NCBI RefSeq assembly: GCF_024345395.1
Contig: NZ_JAGQBA010000002.1
Location: 186,001 to 250,000 of the forward strand
DNA length: 64,000 bases
DNA from: Cyanobium sp. Tous-M-B4
Lineage (GTDB): Bacteria > Cyanobacteriota > Cyanobacteriia > PCC-6307 > Cyanobiaceae
Direction: 5' to 3'
The notes beneath the pieces are model-generated. The model did no database searches. It worked only from the letters and a program-made list of their open reading frames with translations, and was not told where the DNA came from. The position numbers and the translations under genes are program-made. Positions 31,523 through 39,980 of the stretch are shown here, piece after piece (the first letter of the stretch is position 1; each line of letters starts with the position of its first letter).

Positions 31523-31562
31523 GCATTATGCAGTCCCTGCATTATGCAGTCCCTGCATTATG
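31523..31562. repeat. 16-bp tandem repeat, 2.5 copies
   Basis: GCATTATGCAGTCCCT occurs at 31523-31538 and 31539-31554, with a partial third copy to 31562. It lies between the RHH gene and the broken RHH gene, in the upstream region of the former, and could hold its binding sites. Confidence 0.85.
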
Positions 31563-31599
31563 TCGTTTCTGCATCATTTTTCGCTTTTTGTCTAAACTG

Positions 31600-31770
31600 C
31601 TACTGCGACTCGTCTTTGGAAAGAATATCTTTGGCTACTTCTGAGAATGAGCGACTAGTTTTCTCTGCAATCTTGCTAATTTTTCCACGATCTCGTCGCT
31701 TAATTCCAGCTCTATTCGCTTGGGAAAGTCTCTTGGGTCAAGGCGAAAAAAAGTTGTCGCATTGTCTTTC
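31600..31770 (-). pseudogene. Frameshifted ribbon-helix-helix gene
   Basis: On the minus strand one frame reads TTFFRLDPRDFPKRIELELS then DEIVEKLARL; the next frame picks up IAEKTSRSFSEVAKDILSKD and stops at 31600. Joined, they make a typical RHH domain (beta strand RIELELS, helix DEIVEKLARIAEKT, turn SRSFSEVAKDIL). The shift is at the run around GCAAGATTGCAGAG. No ATG is found at the beginning. It is probably a dead relative of the RHH protein upstream. Confidence 0.4.
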
Positions 31771-32163
31771 GTCGTTGCTTGTAAAATTGTGAAAAATGGA
31801 TATAAAGAATCTTTGTTATTGCCTTATTCCTTTTCAATCCTAACTATTTTGCCCTCCCTTCGCTGTTCTGTTTTTCGGAAATCAACAGATAGGCGCTCAG
31901 CAGCGGTTGTGCTATTCCATCCCGTTGTGCCTGACCTTGAAGACTCTTGATGGCATCACTAACTTCTGTGTCGTATTCCCAACTGGTTTGTGACCGCTCC
32001 TTCTACTGAGAAGAACATCAGGATGATCGTTTGCCATTTCCGCTTGGGGTGAGTGGATGATGGGGCGCCGGGCGATTGTGCCAGGGCGCAGTTGAGGCGA
32101 CCTCAGCAACAGGCGATCCCACTATTTAACAATCGCTGCTTGCCTAAAAATATTGTGATTCTG
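31771..32163. other. Intergenic, no supported gene
   Basis: A short open stretch on the minus strand near 31850-32000 reads EYDTEVSDAIKSLQGQAQ and continues to a stop, but it follows directly on a stop codon and has no start. I see no RNA or hairpin with T run. Base composition is lower in GC than the core. Confidence 0.35.
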
Positions 32164-32625
32164 TCAGGCAAATCGCGATATCTGCCATTCGGCATTGCCT
32201 TTACTCTGCGTAAGATGAATGATGTTTTCAAAATCTTTCTCGCCCCTCCACTTTAGTTCAGCATTAATGCCAAGATTATCGGACGAAGTATTGTTATTTA
32301 GCCTTAAGCGTGCCACCGCAAATTCCAATATTTTTAATGTGTGGGGCAGCTGGGCGGCCCATCGGTGGTGTTTATTTTCGTATTTTATCTCTATTGAAAG
32401 ATTCTTGATTGCAGCATTTAGCGCAGTTGGATCGTCAATTAATTCTTCTTTGCTTTGATTGCCATCGCTGCAAGAATTGACATAGAAGTATATGCTTCCT
32501 TTGATTGCAGGCGCTTTTAGGATGCTATCGCTGCCAATCTTGGCAAGAAGTTCCTTATTCTCATCAATCGTCTCCTCGCCAATGTGTCTGCCCAACAGCT
32601 TTGGAGCGCCTGGCTGTTCGTTCAT
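32164..32625 (-). CDS. Hypothetical protein (accessory region)
   Basis: A 153-residue soluble protein from ATG 32625 (MNEQPGAPKLLGRHIGEE). It has alternating charged and hydrophobic segments, e.g. IKGSIYFYVNSCSDGNQSKE, LNAAIKNLSIEIKYENKHH and LKILEFAVARLRLNNNT, and ends GNAEWQISRFA. No membrane segment or signal. Codon use is AT-rich, unlike the core genes. I do not recognise it. The longer start at 32697 adds a leader that looks non-coding. Confidence 0.55.
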   Translation of the reverse strand: MNEQPGAPKLLGRHIGEETIDENKELLAKIGSDSILKAPAIKGSIYFYVNSCSDGNQSKEELIDDPTALNAAIKNLSIEIKYENKHHRWAAQLPHTLKILEFAVARLRLNNNTSSDNLGINAELKWRGEKDFENIIHLTQSKGNAEWQISRFA

Positions 32626-32714
32626 TGCTGCTGGGTCGTGTGGTTGAAGTGTGGCAGGGGATTGCCCCAGTAGAGGCAGGCAGAGTCCTGTTCCCACTGG
32701 CAGCTGCAGTCACG

Positions 32715-32873
32715 ATGAGCGGCAACCATCACGCTCTGGGCGGCATTGAGGTTTGCCAGGTCAATGGTGGAGAAGTCGGTTGGCATTGGTCTGAACCTAT
32801 TGGATCTGCACTCGGGACCTTGCGGAATATTCCACTGGGTTCGGCTGTATATATCGCTACGGCATTCTTATGA
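32715..32873 (+). CDS. Possible 52-residue protein
   Basis: From ATG 32715 a short frame reads MSGNHHALGGIEVCQVNGGE then VGWHWSEPIG and ends GSAVYIATAFL. The residue mix (Gly turns, Trp, alternating hydrophobics) is protein-like. A longer open frame upstream overlaps the hypothetical gene on the other strand. No ribosome site is visible and the family is unknown, so this is weak. Confidence 0.25.
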   Translation: MSGNHHALGGIEVCQVNGGEVGWHWSEPIGSALGTLRNIPLGSAVYIATAFL

Positions 32874-33328
32874 ATTTGCTTTAGAAATGGCAGATTCAGC
32901 GGAGTCGGTATGGATTTCTCTGGTTCGCCTTTCCTTCTTGCCTTTGTCGCCCTGGTGGGGTTTGTTGTGGTTGAAGTAGTACTTAAGTTTGGTGCCTGAC
33001 ATTCTGGTGCCTTTGCTGGGCAGGGAAGCAATAGGTGATTAGCAGTGCTTTGCTCTACTAAGGTGCTTGACGTATTGTTTTTGGCTTAAATCAACCACAG
33101 TAATATACAACCCAGAAGATCCCGCTAGCCCCCTTGTTGCGACAAACCTCGGCGGGCTTTTCTCTGTCGTCCTTGTTCTTGCGGCACTTTAATTATTATT
33201 CTTGTCCTAGGTGTGCTGCAAAAATGCTTAAGCGAGTTAATGGCAAATCTTCTCTTGTGCTGAGGGTCTTTATTGGGGTTGTTGTCTGGTGGATCTGGAA
33301 GCTGGTTCGGATGTAGTCCAAGAATGCT
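32874..33328. other. Intergenic with a possible 30-codon hydrophobic peptide
   Basis: Mostly non-coding, AT-rich. On the plus strand ATG near 33223 opens a 30-codon frame with a basic start and one membrane-type helix (VLRVFIGVVVWWIWKLVRM). It ends just before the convergent small membrane gene at 33329. This size and build recalls type I toxin peptides, but nothing else supports that. Confidence 0.3.
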
Positions 33329-33499
33329 TCAGGACTTTTTCTTCCAGATTCGCTCCAGTGTTTTGCGGAACTCCCCACTGCTTTGTGGTCGTGCCAGGTC
33401 ACGCTTCCAAAAGACGCTGCTAATCCACCACACCTGAAGAGCGCCGAACGCAAGGGCGACCAGACCCAGTTGGATGTAACCCCAGTTGAGCTGCTCCAT
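33329..33499 (-). CDS. Small membrane protein, paralogue A (56 aa)
   Basis: ATG 33499 to TGA 33329-33331. The protein starts MEQLNWGYIQLGLVALAFGA, has one membrane helix continuing to VWWISSVFW, and a basic amphipathic tail WKRDLARPQSSGEFRKTLER then IWKKKS. A close paralogue lies at 34738-34917 on the same strand; about 150 bases are shared with differences concentrated at synonymous sites and at the tail, which argues that both are translated. The family is not recognised. They bracket a LprI-like gene and a methyltransferase. Confidence 0.7.
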   Translation of the reverse strand: MEQLNWGYIQLGLVALAFGALQVWWISSVFWKRDLARPQSSGEFRKTLERIWKKKS

Positions 33500-33518
33500 T
33501 GCGCCAGTGCTCCCCTGA

Positions 33519-33839
33519 TTAATTACCCATCCGCTTGAACTCTTCCAGCAGTGCCCGATTTAGGTGGTCATCGCATCCCACCACCAACTGCGGGTAGATG
33601 GTGCCGTCCTTGTAGGGGGCATAGGCGTGGGCACAGACCGCACGGGTGGCGTCCTGCCACTGTTGGAACATTGCCCTGGGGATCTTGCTTTGGAGTTGGT
33701 CGGTGGACTGCTGCCAGGACACCTCAGCGCAGTAGCGCATCTCCACCGTGTTCTCGCCAGGGCACCGGATCTGGGGTCCCTGGGCGTGGATCGCAGTGGG
33801 GAGTAGGACAAGGCCAGTGGCGACAAGTAGGTGCTTCAT
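33519..33839 (-). CDS. Secreted DUF1311/LprI-like protein
   Basis: A 106-residue protein with a Sec signal (KHLLVATGLVLLPTAIHAQG, cleavage about residue 19). The mature part has four Cys: RCPGENTVEMRYCAEVSWQQ and CAHAYAPYKDGTIYPQLV then GCDDHLNRALLEEF. The N-x-x-x-M-x-x-C-A start and paired Cys are those of DUF1311, the lysozyme-inhibitor LprI N-terminal domain. It would act in the periplasm; lysozyme inhibition is inference. The gene ends 19 bases upstream of the small membrane gene A, so the two may be co-transcribed. Confidence 0.78.
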   Translation of the reverse strand: MKHLLVATGLVLLPTAIHAQGPQIRCPGENTVEMRYCAEVSWQQSTDQLQSKIPRAMFQQWQDATRAVCAHAYAPYKDGTIYPQLVVGCDDHLNRALLEEFKRMGN

Positions 33840-33950
33840 CGGGATCTTCTGGCGCTGCTTGAAGGGTATGGGTGCTTTCTGCTGTTGGCGACTGCCTCGG
33901 CGACAAGGGACTCAATGGACTCCTTGCCTTCACCTCCCCAGCATTTGGCA

Positions 33951-34640
33951 TTATTGATGCAAATAAGTTCGCTTTTTCCAATCACAGTCTTTGCCAAGTA
34001 TTAGATTGCTTCCTTTCCATTCAAATACTTTTTTCAATTTAAGGTTGAATGGGTGTTGAGTCGGGTCAAGAGTTCTGAAGTCTCCTGTTTTTATTTCTCT
34101 GTTGTTTACGGGTGAAAATGGACGCCGCAGCTTTAGAAGAATTTCCCCGAAAGCGGATACGCAGGGAATGTCATTGGTAATTAATGCATATTTGAAGTTT
34201 GGAAGAATTGATAAAATATCTTGAACTTTCTTCGTGCTTAAATGCATTAGTACGTCTTTGCAAACCAGCAGTTCTGCGCGAGGGAGTTCATTGTAATCAT
34301 TTGGAAGACAGGCAAAGGAAACCCCTGGTCGTGAAAATGACTTCTGATTGTTTGCGATTACATTTTTAGATGCATCGATGCCAATATATGTTGCTCTGCC
34401 AAAGTCTAGAAATTGGGAGAACTGCCAGTCGCCGCAGCCAAGGTCAACGACTGATTTAATATCGTGTTGACGAATAAAGTTTTCTAGGAATATCTTGTAG
34501 GGCTGAGTTGCCTCAGGGGAACTTCCGCCCCCAGATCCCTTGCCCCAGTATGAATTTTCATAAATCTTATCAAAAATATCTGGATCGCCAAACTCAAGGC
34601 TCATAAAAAGTCGGTAAATTCTGAACTCTAAATTTAGCAC
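33951..34640 (-). CDS. Class I SAM-dependent methyltransferase
   Basis: A 229-residue protein of AT-rich codon use. SAM motif I is KSVVDLGCGDWQFSQFLDFG near residues 62-81, followed by YIGIDASKNVIANNQKSF, and motif LLVCKDVLMHLSTKKVQDIL near 120-139. The N-terminal part (FDKIYENSYWGKGSGGGSSP) is typical of glycan-locus methyltransferases. The substrate is unknown. Base composition and isolation suggest horizontal acquisition. It lies between the two small membrane paralogues. Confidence 0.88.
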   Translation of the reverse strand: MLNLEFRIYRLFMSLEFGDPDIFDKIYENSYWGKGSGGGSSPEATQPYKIFLENFIRQHDIKSVVDLGCGDWQFSQFLDFGRATYIGIDASKNVIANNQKSFSRPGVSFACLPNDYNELPRAELLVCKDVLMHLSTKKVQDILSILPNFKYALITNDIPCVSAFGEILLKLRRPFSPVNNREIKTGDFRTLDPTQHPFNLKLKKVFEWKGSNLILGKDCDWKKRTYLHQ

Positions 34641-34737
34641 TAAAGATGATTTTATGGTTGCAAACCATAACTCTTGATGTATAGCAGTTATTGCAGACGG
34701 TTTTTGGCAACTTCATAGATACGCAATTATTGCGCCG

Positions 34738-34917
34738 CTACCTCTGCCTCTGTTCCTTCTTCCAGATTTGCTCCAGTGTTTTGCGGAACTCCTCACCGCT
34801 TTGTGGTCGTGCTAGGTCACGCTTCCAAAAGACGCTGCTAATCCACCACACCTGAAGCCCGCCAAACGCCAGGGCGACCAGAGCCAGTTGGATATACCCC
34901 CAGTTCAAGTGCTCCAT
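34738..34917 (-). CDS. Small membrane protein, paralogue B (59 aa)
   Basis: ATG 34917 to TAG 34738-34740. It starts MEHLNWGYIQLALVALAFGG, continues VWWISSVFW and ends WKRDLARPQSGEEFRKTLEQ then IWKKEQRQR. It is a close paralogue of the 56-residue protein at 33329-33499: the helix and the RDLARPQS-x-x-EFRKTLE block are the same and only the ends vary. The duplication is 1.4 kb apart in direct orientation. Function unknown. Confidence 0.7.
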   Translation of the reverse strand: MEHLNWGYIQLALVALAFGGLQVWWISSVFWKRDLARPQSGEEFRKTLEQIWKKEQRQR

Positions 34918-35071
34918 TAGCGACTCAGCTGCAGGGCAGTTTTGATCGGCAGGTGGGCGGTGGGGATTCCCAATGCCACCATTGAAACATTGCCGCAGGT
35001 GTCCGCATGAACACTTGCGACAATCACTCCATGCCGTGAGTGTAAATGCCTAATAGCGTAAGGGAGTCGTG

Positions 35072-35260
35072 ATGAGCGACGGGAAGAATGTCCCTGGCGG
35101 AGTCGAACACGCTAGGGATTTTTTTGTGAACAAACCTTTGATCGCGTGTGTGGCTGCAACAGGTTTGGTCGCCAAGGTTGATGGATTTTTAAAATACGGC
35201 TGCATCAGTGAAGCAGTGTGGCAAGCAAAATGTAATTACAGTCCCCTTGCTTGTAAATAA
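35072..35260 (+). CDS. Small hypothetical protein
   Basis: A 62-residue frame from ATG 35072 with a ribosome site GGGAG at 35062-35066. It reads MSDGKNVPGGVEHARDFFVN then KPLIACVAATGLVAKVDGF and ends CNYSPLACK. A modest hydrophobic stretch is too short for a secure helix. Not recognised. The good ribosome site is the main support. Confidence 0.4.
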   Translation: MSDGKNVPGGVEHARDFFVNKPLIACVAATGLVAKVDGFLKYGCISEAVWQAKCNYSPLACK

Positions 35261-35403
35261 TGCCCCGCTTCTTCCTCCCCAGGATCGCATCCAACCGAAA
35301 CAGGCGCGGACGGGCCTTGCAGTAGCTGGTCTGTGGATTTGCAGGGGATTTCCTTTTCCTGCTTCCTGCGGCATCCTTGGGTTGAATTCCATCACAACTG
35401 AAG

Positions 35404-35625
35404 ATGAGGGACGACGACTTCTCTTTGAGCGACGACGATGCCAATGAGGTGGAGCTGCCTGTCTTTGATATGGGCGCCGATCACTGGCAGGAGGAGATTG
35501 ATTTTCTAGAACAGCGTCTTCGTGGCGAGCAGGGCGATATTGATAAGGACGATAGGGAGACCTGCACGGAAGCACTGGCAATCGCCAAGGAGAACCTTGC
35601 CAATTGCTTAAGGCGCAAAAAATGA
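35404..35625 (+). CDS. Small acidic protein, unknown
   Basis: A 73-residue, strongly acidic protein: MRDDDFSLSDDDANEVELPV then MGADHWQEEIDFLEQRLRGE and an alpha-helical TCTEALAIAKENLANCLRRKK. The central and C-terminal parts look like two helices, possibly a coiled coil. No family recognised. Acidic small proteins in accessory regions may be DNA mimics or antitoxins, but nothing here shows that. Confidence 0.45.
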   Translation: MRDDDFSLSDDDANEVELPVFDMGADHWQEEIDFLEQRLRGEQGDIDKDDRETCTEALAIAKENLANCLRRKK

Positions 35626-35667
35626 TATTTTTATACCCTGCATGTTATCGGGCCTCTTATTTAATGC

Positions 35668-35853
35668 TCAATAACTAGCCGCAATTGATTTTGCGGGTCG
35701 TGCGGAGATTTTTACTTTTCTATAAAGCGAACAGAATTCTTCTTTGCCGGAATCCATGGAATGAGCCATTGAATTGAGAACATGCTCAAGATCTTCCGTT
35801 GCTAGTTCGCCGAGCGAATTCCAGTTTAAGGCAAACAGAATTGAAGAGTCCAT
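35668..35853 (-). CDS. Small hypothetical protein
   Basis: A 61-residue frame from ATG 35853: MDSSILFALNWNSLGELATE then DLEHVLNSMAHSMDSGKEEF and CSLYRKVKISARPAKSIAASY. The mix of helix-forming residues is plausible for a small soluble protein. AT-rich codon use. It is not recognised and has no clear partner; convergent with the acidic protein gene. Confidence 0.4.
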   Translation of the reverse strand: MDSSILFALNWNSLGELATEDLEHVLNSMAHSMDSGKEEFCSLYRKVKISARPAKSIAASY

Positions 35854-36077
35854 GGCAGGGTATTGAGGCCACCCTGGTGCAAGGACGACTGATTAATTGT
35901 TTTCGAACCCTAACCCCATACCCTGTCAGAAGGGGGTTTCGGCACATCCTTTGGTGTTAAAAAATTAAGTAGATTGCAGTATGTTGTTGCGCTGCAATGC
36001 ATTTGGGGGTATTTGAAGTGCTTTTCTCAGTGAACTTAAAGATTATTCGAATTGTGGTTCTGCTTTGATACTTGTCT

Positions 36078-36377
36078 TTAGTAGTTGTCGCCGTACTTGA
36101 CTTCGGTTGATGCATTCATGAGTTCAACAGTCGTTTGGAAGCCCTGGGCCACAGTTACCTCGTGTTGAATGCCGATGTCCCTCAATGCAGTTACGTCGTA
36201 TTCAGGGGCGGTGATCCAGCTGAAGCCTTTGCCAAATGTGTTGTCGGGGTTGACTACATACCAATGGCAGGCGGTGTCTGGAACTGCCACCGAGCATTTG
36301 GTCCAGTCGTTGTCCCATTGGGGAACCTGAACAAAAGAAAGGGCGGCAAATAAGAAACCAAAAATGCTTAACAGCAT
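36078..36377 (-). CDS. Small secreted or anchored protein, unknown
   Basis: A 99-residue protein from ATG 36377 with an N-terminal hydrophobic segment MLLSIFGFLFAALSFVQVPQ, either a signal or an anchor. The rest contains two Cys (WTKCSVAVPDTACHWYVV) and aromatic, beta-rich sequence (TFGKGFSWITAPEYDVTAL; HEVTVAQGFQTTVELMNAST). It is not recognised. It is the last gene of the AT-rich stretch before core sequence resumes at 36500. Confidence 0.55.
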   Translation of the reverse strand: MLLSIFGFLFAALSFVQVPQWDNDWTKCSVAVPDTACHWYVVNPDNTFGKGFSWITAPEYDVTALRDIGIQHEVTVAQGFQTTVELMNASTEVKYGDNY

Positions 36378-36499
36378 GACCGCCTTATGAAATCTTCACA
36401 ATCCTACTATGGTTTGGTCGCTTTTTGTCGTTTCCCTGATTTGGATTTGGTTTCGGTTGCCTAAATTTCCCATCGCTGATCTGCGTCGAGCCCCTGGAG

Positions 36500-36646
36500 A
36501 TGCCCCACCACGAGAACCGTCCCACCAAAATCTGCCCTGTCTGTGAGCGGCCTTTTCAGTGGCGGCGCAAGTGGAAGGATGTTTGGGATGAGGTGCGCTA
36601 CTGCTCAGATAGGTGCCGCCGGCAACGCAGCGCCAAGGGGGTTTAG
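36500..36646 (+). CDS. DUF2256 zinc-finger-like small protein
   Basis: A 48-residue protein: [48 protein letters not shown]. The C-P-x-C and C-S-x-(R)-C pairs form a zinc-ribbon-like site and the pattern RPF-x-WR-(R/K)-KW-x-x-x-W-x-x-V-x-YCS is that of DUF2256. Function unknown. The stop is followed by AGGATG, so the next gene starts three bases later with the ribosome site overlapping this gene's end; the pair is surely an operon. Confidence 0.85.
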   Translation: MPHHENRPTKICPVCERPFQWRRKWKDVWDEVRYCSDRCRRQRSAKGV

Positions 36647-36649
36647 AGG

Positions 36650-36976
36650 ATGGGCCCTACCTTTGTGAAGCTTGAGCTGGGTCTGGTTTCTAAGCCCCAA
36701 TTTGACGCGGTGATTCCAGCTCACCTGGCTTGGCTGGCAGATCTCGAACGCAAGGGCCATGAGCCCCGCAGTGGTTATTGGGCCGATCGGGTCGGCCGCA
36801 GTGGTGATGGGGCTGGCGGCATGTTGCTGTTTAGGGCCGCCAGTTGGGAAGAAGCCGAGGCCCTTGTTCGAACAGATCCGCTGATCCTCCAGGGATGCGT
36901 CAGCTGGACGCTGCATCAATGGGCGCTGGTGTTTCCGCCAGCAGGCCTAGCTGTGAAACAGCAACACCAGGCCTGA
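36650..36976 (+). CDS. YciI-like (YCII) family protein
   Basis: A 108-residue ferredoxin-like fold protein. FVKLELGLVSKPQFDAVIPA, then HLAWLADLERKG, GMLLFRAASWEEAEALVRTD and PLILQGCVSWTLHQWALVF match the YCII domain, with the His in PAHLAWL and the D-P in RTDPLILQG at the places of the family's His-Asp pair. Related proteins are enzymes or small-molecule binders of uncertain role. It follows DUF2256 closely. Its 3' end overlaps the convergent small gene at 36947 by 30 bases. Confidence 0.85.
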   Translation: MGPTFVKLELGLVSKPQFDAVIPAHLAWLADLERKGHEPRSGYWADRVGRSGDGAGGMLLFRAASWEEAEALVRTDPLILQGCVSWTLHQWALVFPPAGLAVKQQHQA

Positions 36977-37189
36977 ATTGAGCTGGTGAAACTCCCGTTC
37001 TTCGCGACTTAGATCGAGCCCTACCTGCAGACCTTCCTTGAGGGCATCTTCATAGGGAGGAGCTGTTGGCGCTGCCCCGGCTTGCCAGAGGGCTGCAATC
37101 CCTACAGGTGTGGCGTGCCAGCGAAAGCAGGGGGTTAGGCCGATGTTCGGCTCCTTGAGGGCATCTTCAAGTAGTTCGCGAATCGCCAT
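36947..37189 (-). CDS. Small conserved-looking protein, unknown
   Basis: An 80-residue soluble protein from ATG 37189: MAIRELLEDALKEPNIGLTP, CFRWHATPVGIAALWQAGA, then YEDALKEGLQVGLDLSREER and ends LNSGLVLLFHS. GC3-rich codons and fit between neighbours suggest a core picocyanobacterial gene. No domain recognised. The end overlaps the YciI gene by 30 bases. Confidence 0.55.
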   Translation of the reverse strand: MAIRELLEDALKEPNIGLTPCFRWHATPVGIAALWQAGAAPTAPPYEDALKEGLQVGLDLSREEREFHQLNSGLVLLFHS

Positions 37190-37238
37190 GGTCCCAGTGA
37201 TCTGCGCGCAGCTTCGGCAGGGCCTGTGGCAGGGGCAA

Positions 37239-38177
37239 TCAGCTGAGAGTTTTCGTGATGAACGACCCGGCCGCGGCAGCAGTGAGCCATATCAGCTCAA
37301 GCCGCCGATTCAGTTGCAGCATTTGCAGCACTGCGGCTTGATCCGGCGCTGGCAGGCCTGCGCCAAGTAGGGGCTTGCTGCGTATTTGGCCGCCGTAGCT
37401 ATTGCTGCCTCCCAGCTGCACCCCCGTGACATGGGCATAGGCGGCTTGAGATAGCCCCGCATTGGGTGAGGGGTCGGCAGCTCCATCGCGCCGGGCCGCT
37501 GCCAGCACCCCGAGGCTGCGGCCTGGCTGGCCAGCTGCCAGCGGCAGGCTCACCGCCACCAGCCGGCAGGGCAGCCAAACCAGTAGGTCGTCGAGGCGGG
37601 CGCCTGCCGTGCCCAGCCAGCGCAGGCGCCCGCGGCGGTAGCCCAGCATTGAATCCAGCGTGCTGGCTGCTTTGAAGCCCCAAGCCAGGGCTAGGGGGCC
37701 GGGCCATGCGGGGTTGAGGCTCCACAGCCCAGCCCCAAGCAGCATCCAAAACAGTGGCGCAAACAGACCGTCCACGCCGTTCTCGCTGGCCGTTTCAGCC
37801 AGGGCCCGCAGGATCTCCGGGCCGTCGAGATCGGCCGTGTCGCGGCCCACTATCCAGGCAAGGGCTCGACGGGCGGGCTCAAGGGCTGTCTGGTTTTGTA
37901 CGGGCTGCCTCTGTACAGCTTGTACGGAATTTGGGAGAGCTTTCAGCACCCCAGCCACCGCCTGCTCGAGGCTGCGGCCGGCAAGGGCGCTGGCCAAGGC
38001 CACCACCAGCAGTGGCGTAGGAGCCAGCCGCTCCATTCCCCAACCCGCGAGGCCGCTGCCCCCCACTAGCACCAGCGTGATTAAGCCCCCCGCCAGCCGC
38101 AGCTTCCAGGCTCTGGTGCCCGCCCAGGCTTCGGCGCCGCGGCGTAGCAGGGTGATCCACCAGCCCATTACCACCAC
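37239..38177 (-). CDS. cbiB: Adenosylcobinamide-phosphate synthase CbiB/CobD
   Basis: An integral membrane protein of cobalamin synthesis that joins adenosylcobyric acid to aminopropanol (or its phosphate). Signature regions: TASENGVDGLFAPLFWMLLG, the ALAWGFKAASTLDSMLGY segment, RLDDLLVWLPCRL and SPNAGLSQAAYAHVTGVQLGG. GTG 38177 is the first standard start, but the conserved opening of the family, here LDRLVGDPRW and CPHPVVVMGWWI, lies upstream of it in the same frame with no ATG, GTG or TTG before ilvC. The true start is therefore probably a rare codon around 38225-38275, or the gene is coupled to ilvC. The function call itself is secure. Confidence 0.9.
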   Translation of the reverse strand: MVVMGWWITLLRRGAEAWAGTRAWKLRLAGGLITLVLVGGSGLAGWGMERLAPTPLLVVALASALAGRSLEQAVAGVLKALPNSVQAVQRQPVQNQTALEPARRALAWIVGRDTADLDGPEILRALAETASENGVDGLFAPLFWMLLGAGLWSLNPAWPGPLALAWGFKAASTLDSMLGYRRGRLRWLGTAGARLDDLLVWLPCRLVAVSLPLAAGQPGRSLGVLAAARRDGAADPSPNAGLSQAAYAHVTGVQLGGSNSYGGQIRSKPLLGAGLPAPDQAAVLQMLQLNRRLELIWLTAAAAGSFITKTLS

Positions 38178-38284
38178 CGGATGGGGACACCAGCGCGGGT
38201 CCCCGACTAGGCGATCGAGGCCGCAGGCGAGGACAACCAGCAGCAGGGGATTGCTGAGCAGTTGGTTGCTGAGCAGGGGTTGGA

Positions 38285-39289
<1,005 letters not shown>

Positions 39290-39326
39290 CTAGGCAGGGC
39301 AAAGATCGAGCTTACGCAAACGCCCT

Positions 39327-39929
39327 TCAGGCTTCGCTCGGATGGGCGATCACCCGATCGATCAGGCCATAATCCTTGGCCTCAGCGGCGCTGAGGAAGT
39401 AATCGCGGTCGGTGTCTTTTTCAATTTTTTCAAAGGGCTGGCCAGTCATGTCAGCCATCGAGTGGTTGAGCATGTCCTTGATGCGCAGGATCTCCTTAGC
39501 CTCAATCTCGATGTCACTGGCCTGGCGCTGGCTGGTGCCGCCCAGGGGCTGGTGAATCATGATCCGGCTGTGGGGCAGGGCCAGCCGCTTGCCCTTTGTG
39601 CCAGCGCCCAGCAGGAAGGCGCCCATCGAGGCGGCCAGACCCACGCAGATCGTCACCACGTCGCTCTTGACGTATTGCATGGTGTCGTAGATCGCCAGGC
39701 CCGCGGTCACCGAGCCGCCGGGGGAGTTGATGTACAGATAGATCGGCTTGGAGTTGTCTTCCGAATCCAGATAGAGCATCTGGGCCACCAGGGCGTTGGC
39801 GACTGCATCGGTGACCTCCGAGCCCAGAAAGAGGATCCGTTCCACGCCCAGACGGGTGTAGATGTCAACCCAGCGCTCGTACTGGCTGCCGGGGAGGCGG
39901 TAGGGAACGCTGGGGGTGCCGATGGGCAT
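39327..39929 (-). CDS. clpP3: ATP-dependent Clp protease subunit ClpP3
   Basis: A 200-residue serine protease subunit. The catalytic triad is complete: Ser in [16 protein letters not shown] (near 101), His in [20 protein letters not shown] (near 126) and Asp in [18 protein letters not shown] (near 175). In cyanobacteria ClpP3 forms a mixed ring with the inactive ClpR, works with ClpC and is essential. The neighbouring upstream gene is clpR, 51 bases away on the same strand. Naming as P3 follows this arrangement and the [20 protein letters not shown] start. Confidence 0.94.
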   Translation of the reverse strand: MPIGTPSVPYRLPGSQYERWVDIYTRLGVERILFLGSEVTDAVANALVAQMLYLDSEDNSKPIYLYINSPGGSVTAGLAIYDTMQYVKSDVVTICVGLAASMGAFLLGAGTKGKRLALPHSRIMIHQPLGGTSQRQASDIEIEAKEILRIKDMLNHSMADMTGQPFEKIEKDTDRDYFLSAAEAKDYGLIDRVIAHPSEA

Positions 39930-39980
39930 GGGTCGAGGGTGAGGACGGGGTGGGGAACTGGATTGGTCGCCTATGGCCCT

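Noticed and set aside
31523-31562. Tandem repeat considered as a CRISPR array
   Set aside because: Units are directly adjacent without spacers. No cas gene or spaced repeats occur anywhere in the window.
35905-35945. C-rich/G-rich hairpin as a terminator
   Set aside because: Arms pair imperfectly and no T run follows.
38178-38284. Possible separate small gene between ilvC and cbiB
   Set aside because: The frame is the missing N-terminal part of CbiB, not a separate protein.
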